Shown: positions 18,268 to 28,057 of the stretch, in pieces
Layout of the letters: each line of letters opens with the position of its first letter
How positions within the stretch are numbered: the first letter of the stretch is position 1
Assembly: GCF_042686125.1 (NCBI RefSeq)
Contig: NZ_JBHUOV010000008.1
Location: 1 to 64,000 of the forward strand
DNA: 64,000 nt
Reading direction: 5' to 3'
Source: Oceanihabitans iliipiscarium
GTDB lineage: Bacteria > Bacteroidota > Bacteroidia > Flavobacteriales > Flavobacteriaceae
Notes under the pieces: model-generated
Told to the model about the DNA's origin: nothing
What the model saw: only the letters and a program-made list of their open reading frames with translations
Databases searched by the model: none
Made by a program: the position numbers and the translations under genes

Positions 18268-19071
18268 TTACCAGCCGCCAGAAGCGCCTCCACCTCCAAA
18301 ACCGCCGCCGCCGAAGCCACCACCAAAGCCGCCGCCCGAGCTTCCGCCAAAGCCACCACCTCCAAAACCTCCAGAGCTTCTACGGTAACCGCCACGTCCA
18401 GAATTGCTTAAGATGATAGCGTCTAAGATGCTATGACCAGCAGATCGATGTCCTCCATTTCCTCCGCCATTTCTTTTTTTGGAAATCGCAATAAGGATAA
18501 CTAAAAAGATAATGATGATAAAAAATAATAAGCCAACAGGAAAATCACTTGGCTGATTTAGTCTAGAGCCTTGATATGCTCCAGACATGACCTCAAAAAC
18601 AGCATCTGCACCTCTGTTTAATCCGCCATAATAATCGTTTTTCTTAAAGTAAGGTATAATGTCACGTTCAATAATACGTCTAGACATAGCATCTGTTAAA
18701 AGGTGTTCAACACCATAACCAGTCGCAATAGCAATCTTTCTATCGTCTCGTGCAAGTAAAATAAAAATCCCATTATCTTTTTCTTTACTACCACCAACGC
18801 CCCATTTGTGAGCCCATTGTGTAGCTAAGTACATAATGTTTTCTCCTTTTGTAGTTGAAATGATTGCGACTACAATTTGAGTGGATGTAGTATCTGAATA
18901 TTTTACTAACTTGTTTTCTAGGTTAGATTTTTCTGTAGATGATAATAGGTTAATATAATCATAAACACTTGTTTGAAATTCAGGTGTTTTTGGAATATCA
19001 AACTGTGCAGTAATGGCTTGAAAACTAACTAAACAGAGTATAAGTAGGAGTATGAATTTTGGCTTGTACAT
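18268..19071 (-). CDS. TPM-domain membrane protein with glycine-rich tail (YgcG-like)
   Basis: 267 residues. Signal peptide (MYKPKFILLLILCLVSFQAITAQ), TPM domain (about 28-165, with YDYINLLSSTEKSNLENKL and DNGIFILLARDDRKIAIATG), one transmembrane helix (about 178-196), and a C-terminal tail dominated by GGGFGGG repeats. TPM domains occur in proteins tied to photosystem repair or envelope maintenance; the bacterial role is uncertain. It is the last gene of the M23-MerR-LemA-TPM-TPM operon and overlaps the stop of the preceding TPM gene by one base. The LemA plus TPM pairing suggests a membrane-associated complex, by inference from recurrent neighbourhood. Confidence 0.9.
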   Translation of the reverse strand: MYKPKFILLLILCLVSFQAITAQFDIPKTPEFQTSVYDYINLLSSTEKSNLENKLVKYSDTTSTQIVVAIISTTKGENIMYLATQWAHKWGVGGSKEKDNGIFILLARDDRKIAIATGYGVEHLLTDAMSRRIIERDIIPYFKKNDYYGGLNRGADAVFEVMSGAYQGSRLNQPSDFPVGLLFFIIIIFLVILIAISKKRNGGGNGGHRSAGHSILDAIILSNSGRGGYRRSSGGFGGGGFGGSSGGGFGGGFGGGGFGGGGASGGW

Positions 19072-19511
19072 TACCCTTTAGAAATTTTGTTAGTTAATTC
19101 GTTTTTATCTGAACCACTTATTGGGAAGTGTTTTTTGAGTTGCTCTCCAGCATGTAAAATGCCATCGACTAAGCCTTGTTTGTAATTTCCAGATTTAAAA
19201 TGATTTTCAATGATTGTTTTTGTTTTTATCCAAAAGTCAGGTGTTACACGATCATTAATGCCTTTATCTCCATAAATACCAAAGGCTTTGTTTTGAACAG
19301 CCACATATATTAAAACCCCATTTTGTAATCGTGTATTATGCATTTTTAAAATAGAAAACACTTCTAAAGCACGACTCTTAATATCGCCTTTAAAAGTGTT
19401 TTCTAAATGTACACGAATTTCACCAGAGGTGTTTTTTTCAGCCAGTCTAATAGCTTCAACAACCTCTTGTTCTTCAATGGTACTTAAAAATTCCTCAATA
19501 CAATAGTGCAT
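19071..19511 (-). CDS. TPM-domain protein without signal peptide
   Basis: 146 residues. A TPM domain spans most of the length (EEQEVVEAIRLAEKNTSGEIRVHLE, then GVLIYVAVQNKAFGIYGDKG and an acidic/aromatic helix). Unlike its downstream neighbour it has no signal peptide, membrane helix or glycine tail, so it is probably cytoplasmic or peripheral. It follows LemA by 5 bp and shares one base with the next TPM gene, so the three are almost certainly co-translated. The biochemical role is unknown. Confidence 0.9.
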   Translation of the reverse strand: MHYCIEEFLSTIEEQEVVEAIRLAEKNTSGEIRVHLENTFKGDIKSRALEVFSILKMHNTRLQNGVLIYVAVQNKAFGIYGDKGINDRVTPDFWIKTKTIIENHFKSGNYKQGLVDGILHAGEQLKKHFPISGSDKNELTNKISKG

Positions 19512-19516
19512 GATTT

Positions 19517-20116
19517 TTATTTAAAATCGAAGTCAACATCAGGCGCATTTTCACTGCCTGGATCAGCTTTATAGTAATCCATAGCATCAAAATTTAAAAA
19601 CCCAGCTAATAAACTATTTGGGAAGGTTTTTATATGCTTGTTGTAAGGTTCTACTGCTTCATTAAAACGGTCTCTTGCCACATTAATTCGGTTTTCAGTA
19701 CCTTCTAATTGACTTTGTAGCTCTAAGAAATTTTGATTGGCTTTAAGTTCAGGATAACGTTCTACAGAAACTAATAATTTAGACAAAGCACCACTTAAAC
19801 CGCTTTGCGCTTGTTGAAATTGTGCCATATTTTCAGCAGTCAAATTACTAGCATCAATAGTCGTTGAGGTTGCTTTTGCGCGTGCTTCAATGACTTCTCT
19901 TAGCGTTGTACGTTCAAAATCTGCTGCACCTTGAACCGTTTTAATTAAGTTGCCAATAAGATCATTTCGCCTTTGATAACTACTTTCAACATTTCCCCAA
20001 GTTTTGGTAGCAGATTCTTTTAGATTTACTGCGGTATTGTTAAAATTCTTTCCCCAAGAAAATAATGCAAAAGCAATAAGTCCTAGGACTATTAATGGAA
20101 TAAGCCATTTTTTCAT
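19517..20116 (-). CDS. lemA: LemA family membrane protein
   Basis: 199 residues. One N-terminal transmembrane helix (KWLIPLIVLGLIAFALFSWG), then a helical LemA core with YQRRNDLIGNLIKTVQGAADFE and the family-typical ERYPELKANQNFLELQSQLE and ENRINVARDRFNEAVEPYN. The topology is a short inside segment with the helical domain outside the cytoplasm. LemA is widespread and of unknown molecular function; it is repeatedly found with TPM-domain proteins, as here. It lies 12 bp downstream of the MerR gene and 5 bp upstream of the first TPM gene. Confidence 0.94.
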   Translation of the reverse strand: MKKWLIPLIVLGLIAFALFSWGKNFNNTAVNLKESATKTWGNVESSYQRRNDLIGNLIKTVQGAADFERTTLREVIEARAKATSTTIDASNLTAENMAQFQQAQSGLSGALSKLLVSVERYPELKANQNFLELQSQLEGTENRINVARDRFNEAVEPYNKHIKTFPNSLLAGFLNFDAMDYYKADPGSENAPDVDFDFK

Positions 20117-20128
20117 AATCAGTTGGTT

Positions 20129-20458
20129 TTAAAGTTGTTCTTTTATTTTAATAAGTTGCTCTTTTACACCTTCTAATTTACTAATGATTTCAAAATTAGA
20201 TAAGGTTTTTTGTTTTTCTTCTTTTAAATGAATTTTCGCACCTTCTAAAGTAAATCCTCTTTCTTTTACTAAGTGAAAGATGAGTTTAAGGTTTTTAATA
20301 TCTTCTGGAGTGAATTTACGATTGCCTTTCGCATTTTTTTTAGGCTTTAGGGCATCAAATTCTTTTTCCCAGAAGCGTATCAATGAAGTATTAACACCAA
20401 ATGCTTTAGCGACTTCGCCAATTCCATAATATCGTTTTTCGGGTAATTCTAAATACAT
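20129..20458 (-). CDS. MerR-type transcriptional regulator
   Basis: 109 residues, short for MerR proteins. The N-terminal winged HTH is clear (YYGIGEVAKAFGVNTSLIRF, then WEKEFDALKPKKNAKGNRKF), followed by a basic dimerisation helix ending EGVKEQLIKIKEQL. There is no effector-binding domain and no metal-binding cysteine pattern, so it is not a metal or redox sensor of the usual kind. It starts directly after the stop of the M23 gene and is 12 bp before lemA, suggesting operon-internal control, possibly autoregulation. The target is unknown. Confidence 0.92.
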   Translation of the reverse strand: MYLELPEKRYYGIGEVAKAFGVNTSLIRFWEKEFDALKPKKNAKGNRKFTPEDIKNLKLIFHLVKERGFTLEGAKIHLKEEKQKTLSNFEIISKLEGVKEQLIKIKEQL

Positions 20459-21430
20459 CTAATCTAAGGATTGATTTTCTAATGATGCATGTTCCAATAA
20501 GGTGTTAAACTCTTCGGCAGTTAAACTACCATAGTAAAAGTTTATTGGGTTAATGCGCTGCTCGTCTTTAAAGACTTCATAATGTAAATGAGGAGCTTCA
20601 CTTCGTCCTGTACTCCCTACAAAACCAATTAAGTCACCACGTTTTATTTTTTGATTTTTTCTCACATTATACTTGTATAAATGCGCGTATAAACTCATGT
20701 AACCAAAACCATGATCAATTCTAATATGTTTACCATAGCCAGATGCACTAGCATCAGCACGTTTTACAACACCATCTCCAGCAGCATAAACAGGTGTGCC
20801 TCGAGGTGCTGTAAAATCCATTCCCCAATGCATTTTTCTTGCTTTAGTAAATGGATCTGTTCGCATGCCATAACCAGAAGCCATACGTGTTAAATCTTCG
20901 TTTCTAACAGGTTGAATAGCTGGAATGGCAGCTAATAATTTTTCTTTTTCTGCAGCAAGAATGGCAATCTCATCTAAGGATTTAGATTGTACTACAATGC
21001 GTTTTTGTAACTTGTCAATACGCTTATTACTTTCTATAATAAGTTTAGAATTATCGTAACCTTGGTATTCTTTATATCTATTAACACCTCCAAAACCAGC
21101 TTTTCGTTGCTCTTCTGGAATAGGATTGGCTTCAAAATAATGCCTATAAATATTATTATCTCTGTCTTCAACACTTGATAGTACAGCTTCAGCTTCATCA
21201 AACTTTTTGTTCAATAATTCAAAATTGAGTTTTAAATTTTGAAGCTCTCTATTCAAGGCCTTTTCTTTTGGCGATTCAAAATATTGACTAGCTATAAAAA
21301 CAAAGAAGAAACCAAATAATGCTGACGCTGATAAAAACAAAAGAATATACTTAAAAGTCTTTCGTTTTTTACGCTCTATCTTTCTATAAGACAGAGTTTC
21401 AGAATCATAATAATATTTTACCTTACTCAT
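20459..21430 (-). CDS. M23 family metallopeptidase, membrane-anchored
   Basis: 323 residues. One N-terminal transmembrane helix (about 28-50), a periplasmic coiled-coil region (about 60-170), and a C-terminal M23 LytM-like domain with zinc motifs HWGMD (about 201-205) and HLHYE (about 282-286); both histidine sets are intact, so it is predicted to be active. Family members cleave peptide cross-links in peptidoglycan. It is the first gene of a five-gene operon and is transcribed divergently from alaS across a 220-bp spacer. Confidence 0.93.
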   Translation of the reverse strand: MSKVKYYYDSETLSYRKIERKKRKTFKYILLFLSASALFGFFFVFIASQYFESPKEKALNRELQNLKLNFELLNKKFDEAEAVLSSVEDRDNNIYRHYFEANPIPEEQRKAGFGGVNRYKEYQGYDNSKLIIESNKRIDKLQKRIVVQSKSLDEIAILAAEKEKLLAAIPAIQPVRNEDLTRMASGYGMRTDPFTKARKMHWGMDFTAPRGTPVYAAGDGVVKRADASASGYGKHIRIDHGFGYMSLYAHLYKYNVRKNQKIKRGDLIGFVGSTGRSEAPHLHYEVFKDEQRINPINFYYGSLTAEEFNTLLEHASLENQSLD

Positions 21431-21650
21431 TACTTAATTTATACTATTTTTGCATGTATTATGAATAAAACTCATATTCAATTTTTTATTCTAAAACGAT
21501 CAAACCTACAAAAATATTATTACATTATTTTTGACAGTTGTTTAATTGAAAGTTGACTTGCCCAACACTTTATAAAAAAAATGTTGAGTAAAGATAAAAA
21601 TTGTTTTGCAATAAATATAATTTAACAAAAACTGTAATCATTTTATATAG

Positions 21651-24266
21651 ATGAAGTCTCAAGATATTCGTTCTAAATTTTTAAATTTTTTCGAGCAAAA
21701 AAAACATAGTATTGTGCCTTCTGCACCAATGGTGTTAAAAGACGACCCAACATTAATGTTTGTGAATTCTGGAATGGCGCCTTTTAAAGAATATTTTTTA
21801 GGTAATGCCCAACCCAAAAATAATAGACTTGCAGATTCTCAAAAATGCCTTAGAGTGTCTGGTAAACATAACGATTTAGAGGAAGTGGGTTACGATACGT
21901 ATCATCATACTTTATTTGAGATGCTAGGGAATTGGTCCTTTGGTGATTACTTTAAAAAAGAAGCGATTGCTTGGGCTTGGGAATTGTTAGTGGATGTTTA
22001 CGGAATTGATAAAGATATACTTTATGTTACTGTTTTTGAAGGGAGTAACGATGCCGATAATTTAGAAATGGATATGGAAGCTTTTGATATTTGGAAGCAA
22101 TACATTTCTGAAGATCGAATTCTAAAAGGCAATAAGAAAGATAATTTCTGGGAAATGGGTGATCAAGGCCCTTGCGGACCTTGTAGCGAAATACATGTTG
22201 ATATTCGTTCTGCCGAAGAGAAAGCTAAGGTAGATGGAAAGTCTTTAGTGAATATGGACCATCCGCAGGTGGTAGAAATATGGAATTTAGTCTTCATGCA
22301 ATACAACCGAAAAGCGAATGGCTCACTAGAAAGTCTGCCTAATAAACACATTGATACAGGAATGGGTTTTGAACGTTTATGTATGGTATTACAAGGTGTT
22401 CAATCTAATTATGATACTGATGTTTTTACACCCATTATACGTGAAATTGAAACGATAACAGATAAGAATTACGGCAAAAACGATAAGGTAGATGTGGCTA
22501 TTCGTGTCATTTCAGACCATGTACGTGCTGTTGCTTTTTCTATTGCAGATGGCCAATTACCTAGTAATACAGGTGCTGGTTATGTTATTAGAAGAATTTT
22601 ACGTCGCGCAGTACGCTATGGCTTTACTTTTTTAGATAAAAAAGAACCATTTATATATCGACTAGTTGATGTGCTTGTAAATAGAATGGGAAAGGCATTT
22701 CCAGAATTGAAATCACAAAAACAACTTATTGAAAATGTAATCAAAGAAGAAGAGGCTTCATTTTTAAGAACTTTAGATCAAGGTTTAATTCTTTTAGATC
22801 GTATAGTAGAAAATTCTAAATCTAAAGAAATTCCAGGTTCAAAGGTCTTCGAATTAAAAGATACTTATGGTTTTCCAGAAGATTTAACTGAACTGATCCT
22901 ACGTGAAAAAGGCTTTACTTATAACGATGACGAATTTAAAAAGAAGTTACAAGAACAACAGGAAAGAGGCAAGCAGGCATCAGAACTAAAATCAGATGAT
23001 TGGACGGTTTTAATTGAAGATGAAGAGCAAGAATTTATTGGTTATGATACTTTAGAAGCTTCAGTAAAACTTACACGATACAGAAAAGTAACGTCTAAAA
23101 AAGATGGCGAAATGTATCAGTTGGTATTTAATATTACTCCATTTTATGCTGAAGGTGGAGGGCAAGTTGGTGATAAAGGCTATTTGGAAGATGCCCATGG
23201 CGATGTGATTTATATTATAGATACTAAAAAGGAGAATAACGTAATTATTCATTTTGCTAAAAATTTACCTAAGCATATTAACGAAGTCTTTAAAGCTTCT
23301 GTAGATGGGAAACAACGCAGGAGAACAGAGTGTAACCATACAGCAACACATTTATTACATCAAGCTTTACGTGAAGTTTTAGGTGAGCATGTAGAACAAA
23401 AAGGCTCAGCAGTGCACTCTAAATACTTGCGTTTTGATTTTTCACATTTTTCTAAATTAACGGTTGAAGAATTACGCGATGTAGAAAATTTTGTAAATAG
23501 AAGGATTGAAGGGAAATTGCCTTTACAAGAGCAACGTAATATACCTATGCAACAAGCCATAGATGAAGGTGCAATGGCCTTGTTTGGTGAGAAGTATGGC
23601 GACACAGTTCGTGCTGTTCGTTTTGGACAATCTATAGAATTATGTGGTGGAACTCACGTGAAAAACACAGCAGATATCTGGCATTTTAAGATTGTTTCTG
23701 AAGGTGCTGTTGCTGCTGGAATTCGTCGTATTGAAGCGATAACGAATGATGCTGTTAAGGATTTTTATTTCGAAAATAATAGAGCTTATTTTGAAATGCG
23801 AGACTTGCTAAATAATGCCAAAGAGCCTGTTAAGGCTTTACAAAATCTTCAAGACGAAAATGTAGCCCTTAAAAAACAAATTGAAAGCTTATTAAAAGAC
23901 AAAGCCAAAAATATAAAAGCGGAACTTAAAAGCGAATTAGCTGAAATTAATGGCATTCAATTTTTGGCTAAAAAATTGGACTTAGATGCTTCAGGAATAA
24001 AAGATGTTTGTTTTGAGCTAGGCAGTCAGTATAAAAATTTATTTTTATTGTTTGGTGCAGAAATCAATGGAAAAGCAATTCTGTCTTGCTACATTTCTAA
24101 AGAATTAGTAGCAGAAAAAGGTTTAAATGCTGGAACTGTAGTTAGAGACTTAGGAAAACATATTCAAGGAGGAGGAGGAGGTCAGCCTTTCTTTGCAACT
24201 GCTGGAGGGAAAAACCCACAAGGTATTGATGAAGCCTTAGAAGCAGCAAAAGACTATTTAAAGTAA
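21651..24266 (+). CDS. alaS: Alanyl-tRNA synthetase
   Basis: 871 residues, full length. Class II catalytic core (MKSQDIRSKFLNFFEQKKH ... MFVNSGMAPFKEYF), tRNA-recognition region, editing domain with the zinc motifs HTATHLLHQAL and CGGTHV, and the C-terminal C-Ala/DHHA1 domain ending GGGGGGQPFFATAGGK. It charges tRNA-Ala in the cytoplasm. The spacer to the divergent M23 gene contains a plus-strand TATTTTTG (21445-21452), which fits TAnnTTTG but would imply a leader of nearly 200 nt, so the promoter is uncertain. A GSCFA gene follows 3 bp after the stop. Confidence 0.98.
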   Translation: MKSQDIRSKFLNFFEQKKHSIVPSAPMVLKDDPTLMFVNSGMAPFKEYFLGNAQPKNNRLADSQKCLRVSGKHNDLEEVGYDTYHHTLFEMLGNWSFGDYFKKEAIAWAWELLVDVYGIDKDILYVTVFEGSNDADNLEMDMEAFDIWKQYISEDRILKGNKKDNFWEMGDQGPCGPCSEIHVDIRSAEEKAKVDGKSLVNMDHPQVVEIWNLVFMQYNRKANGSLESLPNKHIDTGMGFERLCMVLQGVQSNYDTDVFTPIIREIETITDKNYGKNDKVDVAIRVISDHVRAVAFSIADGQLPSNTGAGYVIRRILRRAVRYGFTFLDKKEPFIYRLVDVLVNRMGKAFPELKSQKQLIENVIKEEEASFLRTLDQGLILLDRIVENSKSKEIPGSKVFELKDTYGFPEDLTELILREKGFTYNDDEFKKKLQEQQERGKQASELKSDDWTVLIEDEEQEFIGYDTLEASVKLTRYRKVTSKKDGEMYQLVFNITPFYAEGGGQVGDKGYLEDAHGDVIYIIDTKKENNVIIHFAKNLPKHINEVFKASVDGKQRRRTECNHTATHLLHQALREVLGEHVEQKGSAVHSKYLRFDFSHFSKLTVEELRDVENFVNRRIEGKLPLQEQRNIPMQQAIDEGAMALFGEKYGDTVRAVRFGQSIELCGGTHVKNTADIWHFKIVSEGAVAAGIRRIEAITNDAVKDFYFENNRAYFEMRDLLNNAKEPVKALQNLQDENVALKKQIESLLKDKAKNIKAELKSELAEINGIQFLAKKLDLDASGIKDVCFELGSQYKNLFLLFGAEINGKAILSCYISKELVAEKGLNAGTVVRDLGKHIQGGGGGQPFFATAGGKNPQGIDEALEAAKDYLK

Positions 24267-24269
24267 ATT

Positions 24270-25229
24270 TTGAAACTTCAAACGCAAATACCATTAAAAA
24301 AACAGTTAAATAATCTAATAGATTATCATTCAAATATTCTTTTATTAGGTTCTTGCTTTGTAGAAAATATAGGAAAAAAAATAGAGTACTATAAGTTTCA
24401 AAATGTCTTAAATCCTCTAGGTATTCTTTTTCACCCTAAAGCTTTAGAATGTTTAATTACAAACGCCATAGAAGGAAAAGTATATTCAGAAGAAGATGTT
24501 TTTTTTCATAACGAACAATGGCATTGTTTTGAAGCGCATTCAAAATTAAGCAGCAGTTCAAAGGATGAGCTTCTGCAGCACTTGAATACACAAATTAAAT
24601 CCGCTAACCACCAAATTCTTAGCGCAACACATATTGTCATTACTTTAGGGACAGCATGGGTTTATAAACATATTAAAAGTGGCTTTAGTGTCGCCAATTG
24701 CCATAAAGTTCCCCAAAAACAATTTATTAAAGAATTACTTTCAGTTGATGAGATTATTGCGTTGCTTCAAAGTATTACTTCTAAAATCAGAGAAGTGAAT
24801 AGTAAAGCGTCTATTGTTTTTACGGTTTCTCCTGTTCGTCATTTAAAAGATGGCTTTGTAGAAAATACGAGAAGTAAAGCCCATTTAATTACAGCAATTC
24901 ATCAATTATTGTCACTTCGAGCGCAGTCGAGAGGTCTTCATTATTTCCCATCTTATGAAATTATGATGGATGAACTTCGTGATTATCGTTTTTATAAAGA
25001 GGACATGATTCACCCTAACGATGTGGCTGTTAATTATATTTGGGAGAAGTTTCAAAGCGTCTGGATTTCTTCCGAAGCTCAAAAAATAATGAGCGATGTT
25101 GAGTCTATTCAAAAAGGAATTCAGCATAAGCCTTTTAATTTAAAATCGGAGGCTCATCTACAATTTATTCAACAATTAAAGCAGAAGCAAAAAGACCTTC
25201 AATCTAAATTTTCTCATATCGTATTCTAA
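24270..25229 (+). CDS. GSCFA domain-containing protein
   Basis: 319 residues, starting with TTG three bases after the alaS stop; no in-frame ATG lies near and the protein begins MKLQTQIPLKKQ as expected, so TTG is preferred. The family signature LLLGSCFVENIG (about 25-36) and later FTVSPVRHLKDG and SYEIMMDELRDYRF are present. GSCFA proteins resemble SGNH-type esterases (GSCF nucleophile Ser, later D/H), but no activity is established. An odd feature is a palindromic repeat at 24911-24936, read in frame as residues SLRAQSRG (215-222) in a loop before the YFPSYE strand; it looks inserted. It probably forms an operon with alaS. Confidence 0.93.
   Translation: MKLQTQIPLKKQLNNLIDYHSNILLLGSCFVENIGKKIEYYKFQNVLNPLGILFHPKALECLITNAIEGKVYSEEDVFFHNEQWHCFEAHSKLSSSSKDELLQHLNTQIKSANHQILSATHIVITLGTAWVYKHIKSGFSVANCHKVPQKQFIKELLSVDEIIALLQSITSKIREVNSKASIVFTVSPVRHLKDGFVENTRSKAHLITAIHQLLSLRAQSRGLHYFPSYEIMMDELRDYRFYKEDMIHPNDVAVNYIWEKFQSVWISSEAQKIMSDVESIQKGIQHKPFNLKSEAHLQFIQQLKQKQKDLQSKFSHIVF
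24911..24936 (+). repeat. Palindromic repeat family C, copy 1 (in coding sequence)
   Basis: GTCAC head, then stem arms TTCGA and TCGAG/A around GCGCAG, ending GGTC. It is nearly identical to copies at 36053 and 43318. It lies in frame inside the GSCFA gene. Confidence 0.8.
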
Positions 25230-25309
25230 ATATACGTAATTCATCGTATTGTTTGCATTTCGATTTTGTTGCAGTTTTGACCCATTATAAATCAATAAAA
25301 TATTCAACA

Positions 25310-25834
25310 ATGAGAAATTTAAAACAATTTATGTTATTAGTGATGACCTTATCATTAGTTTCGTTATCATCATGTTCTAAAGATGACGATGGAGGAAGTG
25401 GAGGAAGTGCTGCTTCAGGGACAATTAATGCTAAAGTTGATGGTTCTGATTTTAACTCTATGGAGATATCATCTTCTGCTACTGTTGCTAATTCAGGACA
25501 AAATCTAGTAATTATTGGCTCTAACAGTTCTGGTGAGGCCATCACTATCACAATTTTTGGTTATGAAGGTGTAGGAACCTATGAGATTTCTGGAGCTAAT
25601 ATTAATATTTCTGCGTCTTATTCTGAAACAGATGTTTCTAACCCTTCAAGTCCTACTACAGAAATATGGCAATCACCATATGAAGATTCTGTGCTAGGTG
25701 AAATTAATATTTCGGAAGAAACAGATACTAAAGTTAAAGGAACATTTAATTTTATGTGTAAAAATGTTGGTGGAGATAATTCTGTTAAAAACATTACTGA
25801 TGGTTCATTTGACCTTAACAAACAAATAACTTAA
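25310..25834 (+). CDS. Small lipoprotein, DUF6252-like
   Basis: 174 residues from the ATG at 25310. The frame can be extended 19 codons upstream, but the signal sequence MRNLKQFMLLVMTLSLVSLSSCSK begins here. The lipobox (LSSC) and the following acidic DDDGG spacer indicate an exported lipoprotein. The mature part is a small beta-rich domain (INAKVDGSDFNS ... VVIIGSNSSGEAITI-type strands ... KGTFNF) like the flavobacterial DUF6252 family. Function is unknown; no enzymatic motif was seen. It is followed by a hairpin-rich intergenic region. Confidence 0.85.
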   Translation: MRNLKQFMLLVMTLSLVSLSSCSKDDDGGSGGSAASGTINAKVDGSDFNSMEISSSATVANSGQNLVIIGSNSSGEAITITIFGYEGVGTYEISGANINISASYSETDVSNPSSPTTEIWQSPYEDSVLGEINISEETDTKVKGTFNFMCKNVGGDNSVKNITDGSFDLNKQIT

Positions 25835-26167
25835 ACAAACGAACTAAAAATAAGAGTAGTTTCAGTTATTTTTAAGAGTAACTGCAGCTTAAAATCTCAA
25901 TAAGGCATAATCTTGTTGTTGAGATTTGTTGATTGAGCGTAATATTTAGTTTTATTACGCTTAATCTTTTTTAGGAATCGTTTTGTCGAAAAATTAGTTG
26001 TAAATTAATTTTTTATACTACATTCATATTGCTATTAATCAAATATATCAAAGCATCGACGACAATCTTATTCATTTAAGCTTTTGTTATAGATGCTTTT
26101 TTTATGCTTTACTATTGAAGTAAAATAATATATTACTATCTTTTAAATTCCTAATTATTTTGGTGAA
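25835..26167. other. Hairpin-rich intergenic region
   Basis: This 333-bp gap holds a terminator-like hairpin at 25931-25972, a weaker inverted repeat before it (AAATCTCAA at 25892-25900 with TTGAGATTT at 25919-25927) and a wide-loop repeat (AAGCATC at 26051, GATGCTT at 26092, then T-rich). No ORF or clear promoter box for the kinase gene was found. Confidence 0.6.
25931..25972 (+). terminator. Rho-independent terminator after the lipoprotein gene
   Basis: Arms GATTGAGCGTAATA and TATTACGCTTAATC (14 bp with one wobble), a 7-nt loop, then six T. It would end transcription of the lipoprotein gene about 100 bp after its stop. Confidence 0.7.
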
Positions 26168-28003
26168 GTGATTTTAAAAAAACATTTTTTTACGGTTTTA
26201 ATTTTTTGCTTTTTTTTCTCAAGTCTTGCTCAAGAAAAATTGTCGTTAGATAGCTTTTCAATTTCTATTTCTAATATACCAAAAGAGGATCAAATTAAAG
26301 CAATTATTAATATTCCTTATGATGAAGCAGTAAAGAATATTAGTGTTTTTGAGAAACTTGCAGACAAAGCAATATTACTCTCCAAAGAGTTAAACGACAG
26401 TCTGCTGCTTGCTGATGCTTTAAGTCAGAAAATATTAGCATTGCATTTTACATCTAAAAACGAAGAAGCATTAAGCTTATCTTTAAATGCGATTAGAATA
26501 TATGAAAACCTTGGCGCGCAAATTAAAGTGGGTAAGCTCTATAGCGATTTAGGTTGGAAACTAAAACATAGAGATTTTGAAAAAGCATTTGCTTATTTGC
26601 AAAAAGGAATTAATATTTTAAAAAACAACAAAGACGCGTCCACCAATTTATATGAGTCGTACGATAATTTTGGAGTTTTACATGGCATGAAAAAGCAATG
26701 GGATAGCGCACTATACTATCATAATAAGTCTCTAAGGTTTAGAAAAATTATTAAAGACAGTATTAGCATTCCTTTTAATTATTCACATATTGCTAATGTA
26801 TATTTAAATACTAAAAAATTTATTCTTGCCGAAAAGTATTTAGACAGCTCATTACGAATTAGAGAAAAAAGAAATGATATTTATGGTGTTACAGACTCTA
26901 AGCTTTATTTAGGGGATTTGTTTTTCGCAAAAAAAGAATTTTCAAAAGCCGCTAATCAATTTGACGAAGCCTATACATTATCTAGCGATTATAAATACTA
27001 TCCTCTAAAAAAGTATGCAGCCGAATATTTGTATAAAAGCTATGATTCTTTAAAAGATTACAAGAATGCCTTAAAGTATATCATCATTTTTAATAAACTA
27101 AAAGATAGTGTTACAAATGTAGCGACTAATAGTAAAATAGCCGAATTAGAAATTGAATATCAAACCGAAAAAAAAGAAAGAGAAATTTTAACGCAACGCA
27201 CCAATATAGCCGAGCAAAATTTAACATTGCAACAGCGTAAATATCAAATATTTGGGTTAATCACTTTAGCACTTATTTTAGGGTTTCTAGGCTATTTATT
27301 CTACAATCAACAAAAATTAAAAAACAAACAACTTCAAAAAGAGAATGCGCTAAAAGATGCGCTGGCCAAAATTGAGACTCAAAACCGCTTGCAAGAACAA
27401 CGCTTAAGGATTTCAAGAGATTTGCACGATAACATTGGCGCACAACTCACTTTTATAATTTCTTCAATAGACAACCTAAAATATGGTTTTGAACTGCCTA
27501 AAAAATTAGATGCAAAACTAAGTACAATTAGTTCATTTACTAAATCTACAATTTATGAGCTGAGAGACACCATTTGGGCGATGAATAAAAGTGAAATTAC
27601 TTTTGAAGACTTGCAATCTCGAATTTCGAATTTTGTAGATCAAGCGAATTTAGTTTCAGAAGCCATTAAATTTGAGTTTAAAGCTGAAGAAAACACTAAG
27701 GAAGAACTTAAACTCACATCAGTAGATGGTATGAATTTTTACAGAATCATTCAAGAAGCTATAAATAACGCCATTAAATACGCTGAAGCTTCAAAAATTG
27801 AAGTTTATATCAATACCATAAAAAATAAATTAAGTATTTCTATTTTAGATAATGGAAAAGGTTTTGATTTAGAACATACCAAACGCGGAAATGGAATTAA
27901 TAATATGAAAAAACGAGCAAACGATATTGATGCTCAAATTTTTATAGAATCTGTACCTAATGCTGGCACAACAATTAAGGTCGAAAAATTATTAAATACG
28001 TAG
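26168..28003 (+). CDS. TPR-containing sensor histidine kinase (HisKA_3 type)
   Basis: 611 residues from a GTG start that directly precedes the signal sequence MILKKHFFTVLIFCFFFSSLAQ. The sensor part (about 25-355) is helical and TPR-like, for example YDNFGVLHGMKKQWDSALYY. One transmembrane helix (about 362-380) and a coiled linker lead to a HisKA_3 dimerisation helix with SRDLHDNIGAQ (phospho-acceptor His420) and an HATPase with QEAINNAIKYA and DNGKGFD. This is a classic NarL-partner kinase; the TPR sensor lies in the periplasm and its signal is unknown. The response-regulator gene follows after 54 bp. Confidence 0.94.
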   Translation: MILKKHFFTVLIFCFFFSSLAQEKLSLDSFSISISNIPKEDQIKAIINIPYDEAVKNISVFEKLADKAILLSKELNDSLLLADALSQKILALHFTSKNEEALSLSLNAIRIYENLGAQIKVGKLYSDLGWKLKHRDFEKAFAYLQKGINILKNNKDASTNLYESYDNFGVLHGMKKQWDSALYYHNKSLRFRKIIKDSISIPFNYSHIANVYLNTKKFILAEKYLDSSLRIREKRNDIYGVTDSKLYLGDLFFAKKEFSKAANQFDEAYTLSSDYKYYPLKKYAAEYLYKSYDSLKDYKNALKYIIIFNKLKDSVTNVATNSKIAELEIEYQTEKKEREILTQRTNIAEQNLTLQQRKYQIFGLITLALILGFLGYLFYNQQKLKNKQLQKENALKDALAKIETQNRLQEQRLRISRDLHDNIGAQLTFIISSIDNLKYGFELPKKLDAKLSTISSFTKSTIYELRDTIWAMNKSEITFEDLQSRISNFVDQANLVSEAIKFEFKAEENTKEELKLTSVDGMNFYRIIQEAINNAIKYAEASKIEVYINTIKNKLSISILDNGKGFDLEHTKRGNGINNMKKRANDIDAQIFIESVPNAGTTIKVEKLLNT

Positions 28004-28057
28004 TTTGTCGTATTACTTAAGACTTATAAAATTTTTAAATTAGTAGAAATCTTTGTC

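Noticed and set aside
21454..21580. Small ORF of about 31 codons upstream of alaS
   Set aside because: No codon bias, no family match and no separate signal; the region is better seen as spacer between divergent genes.
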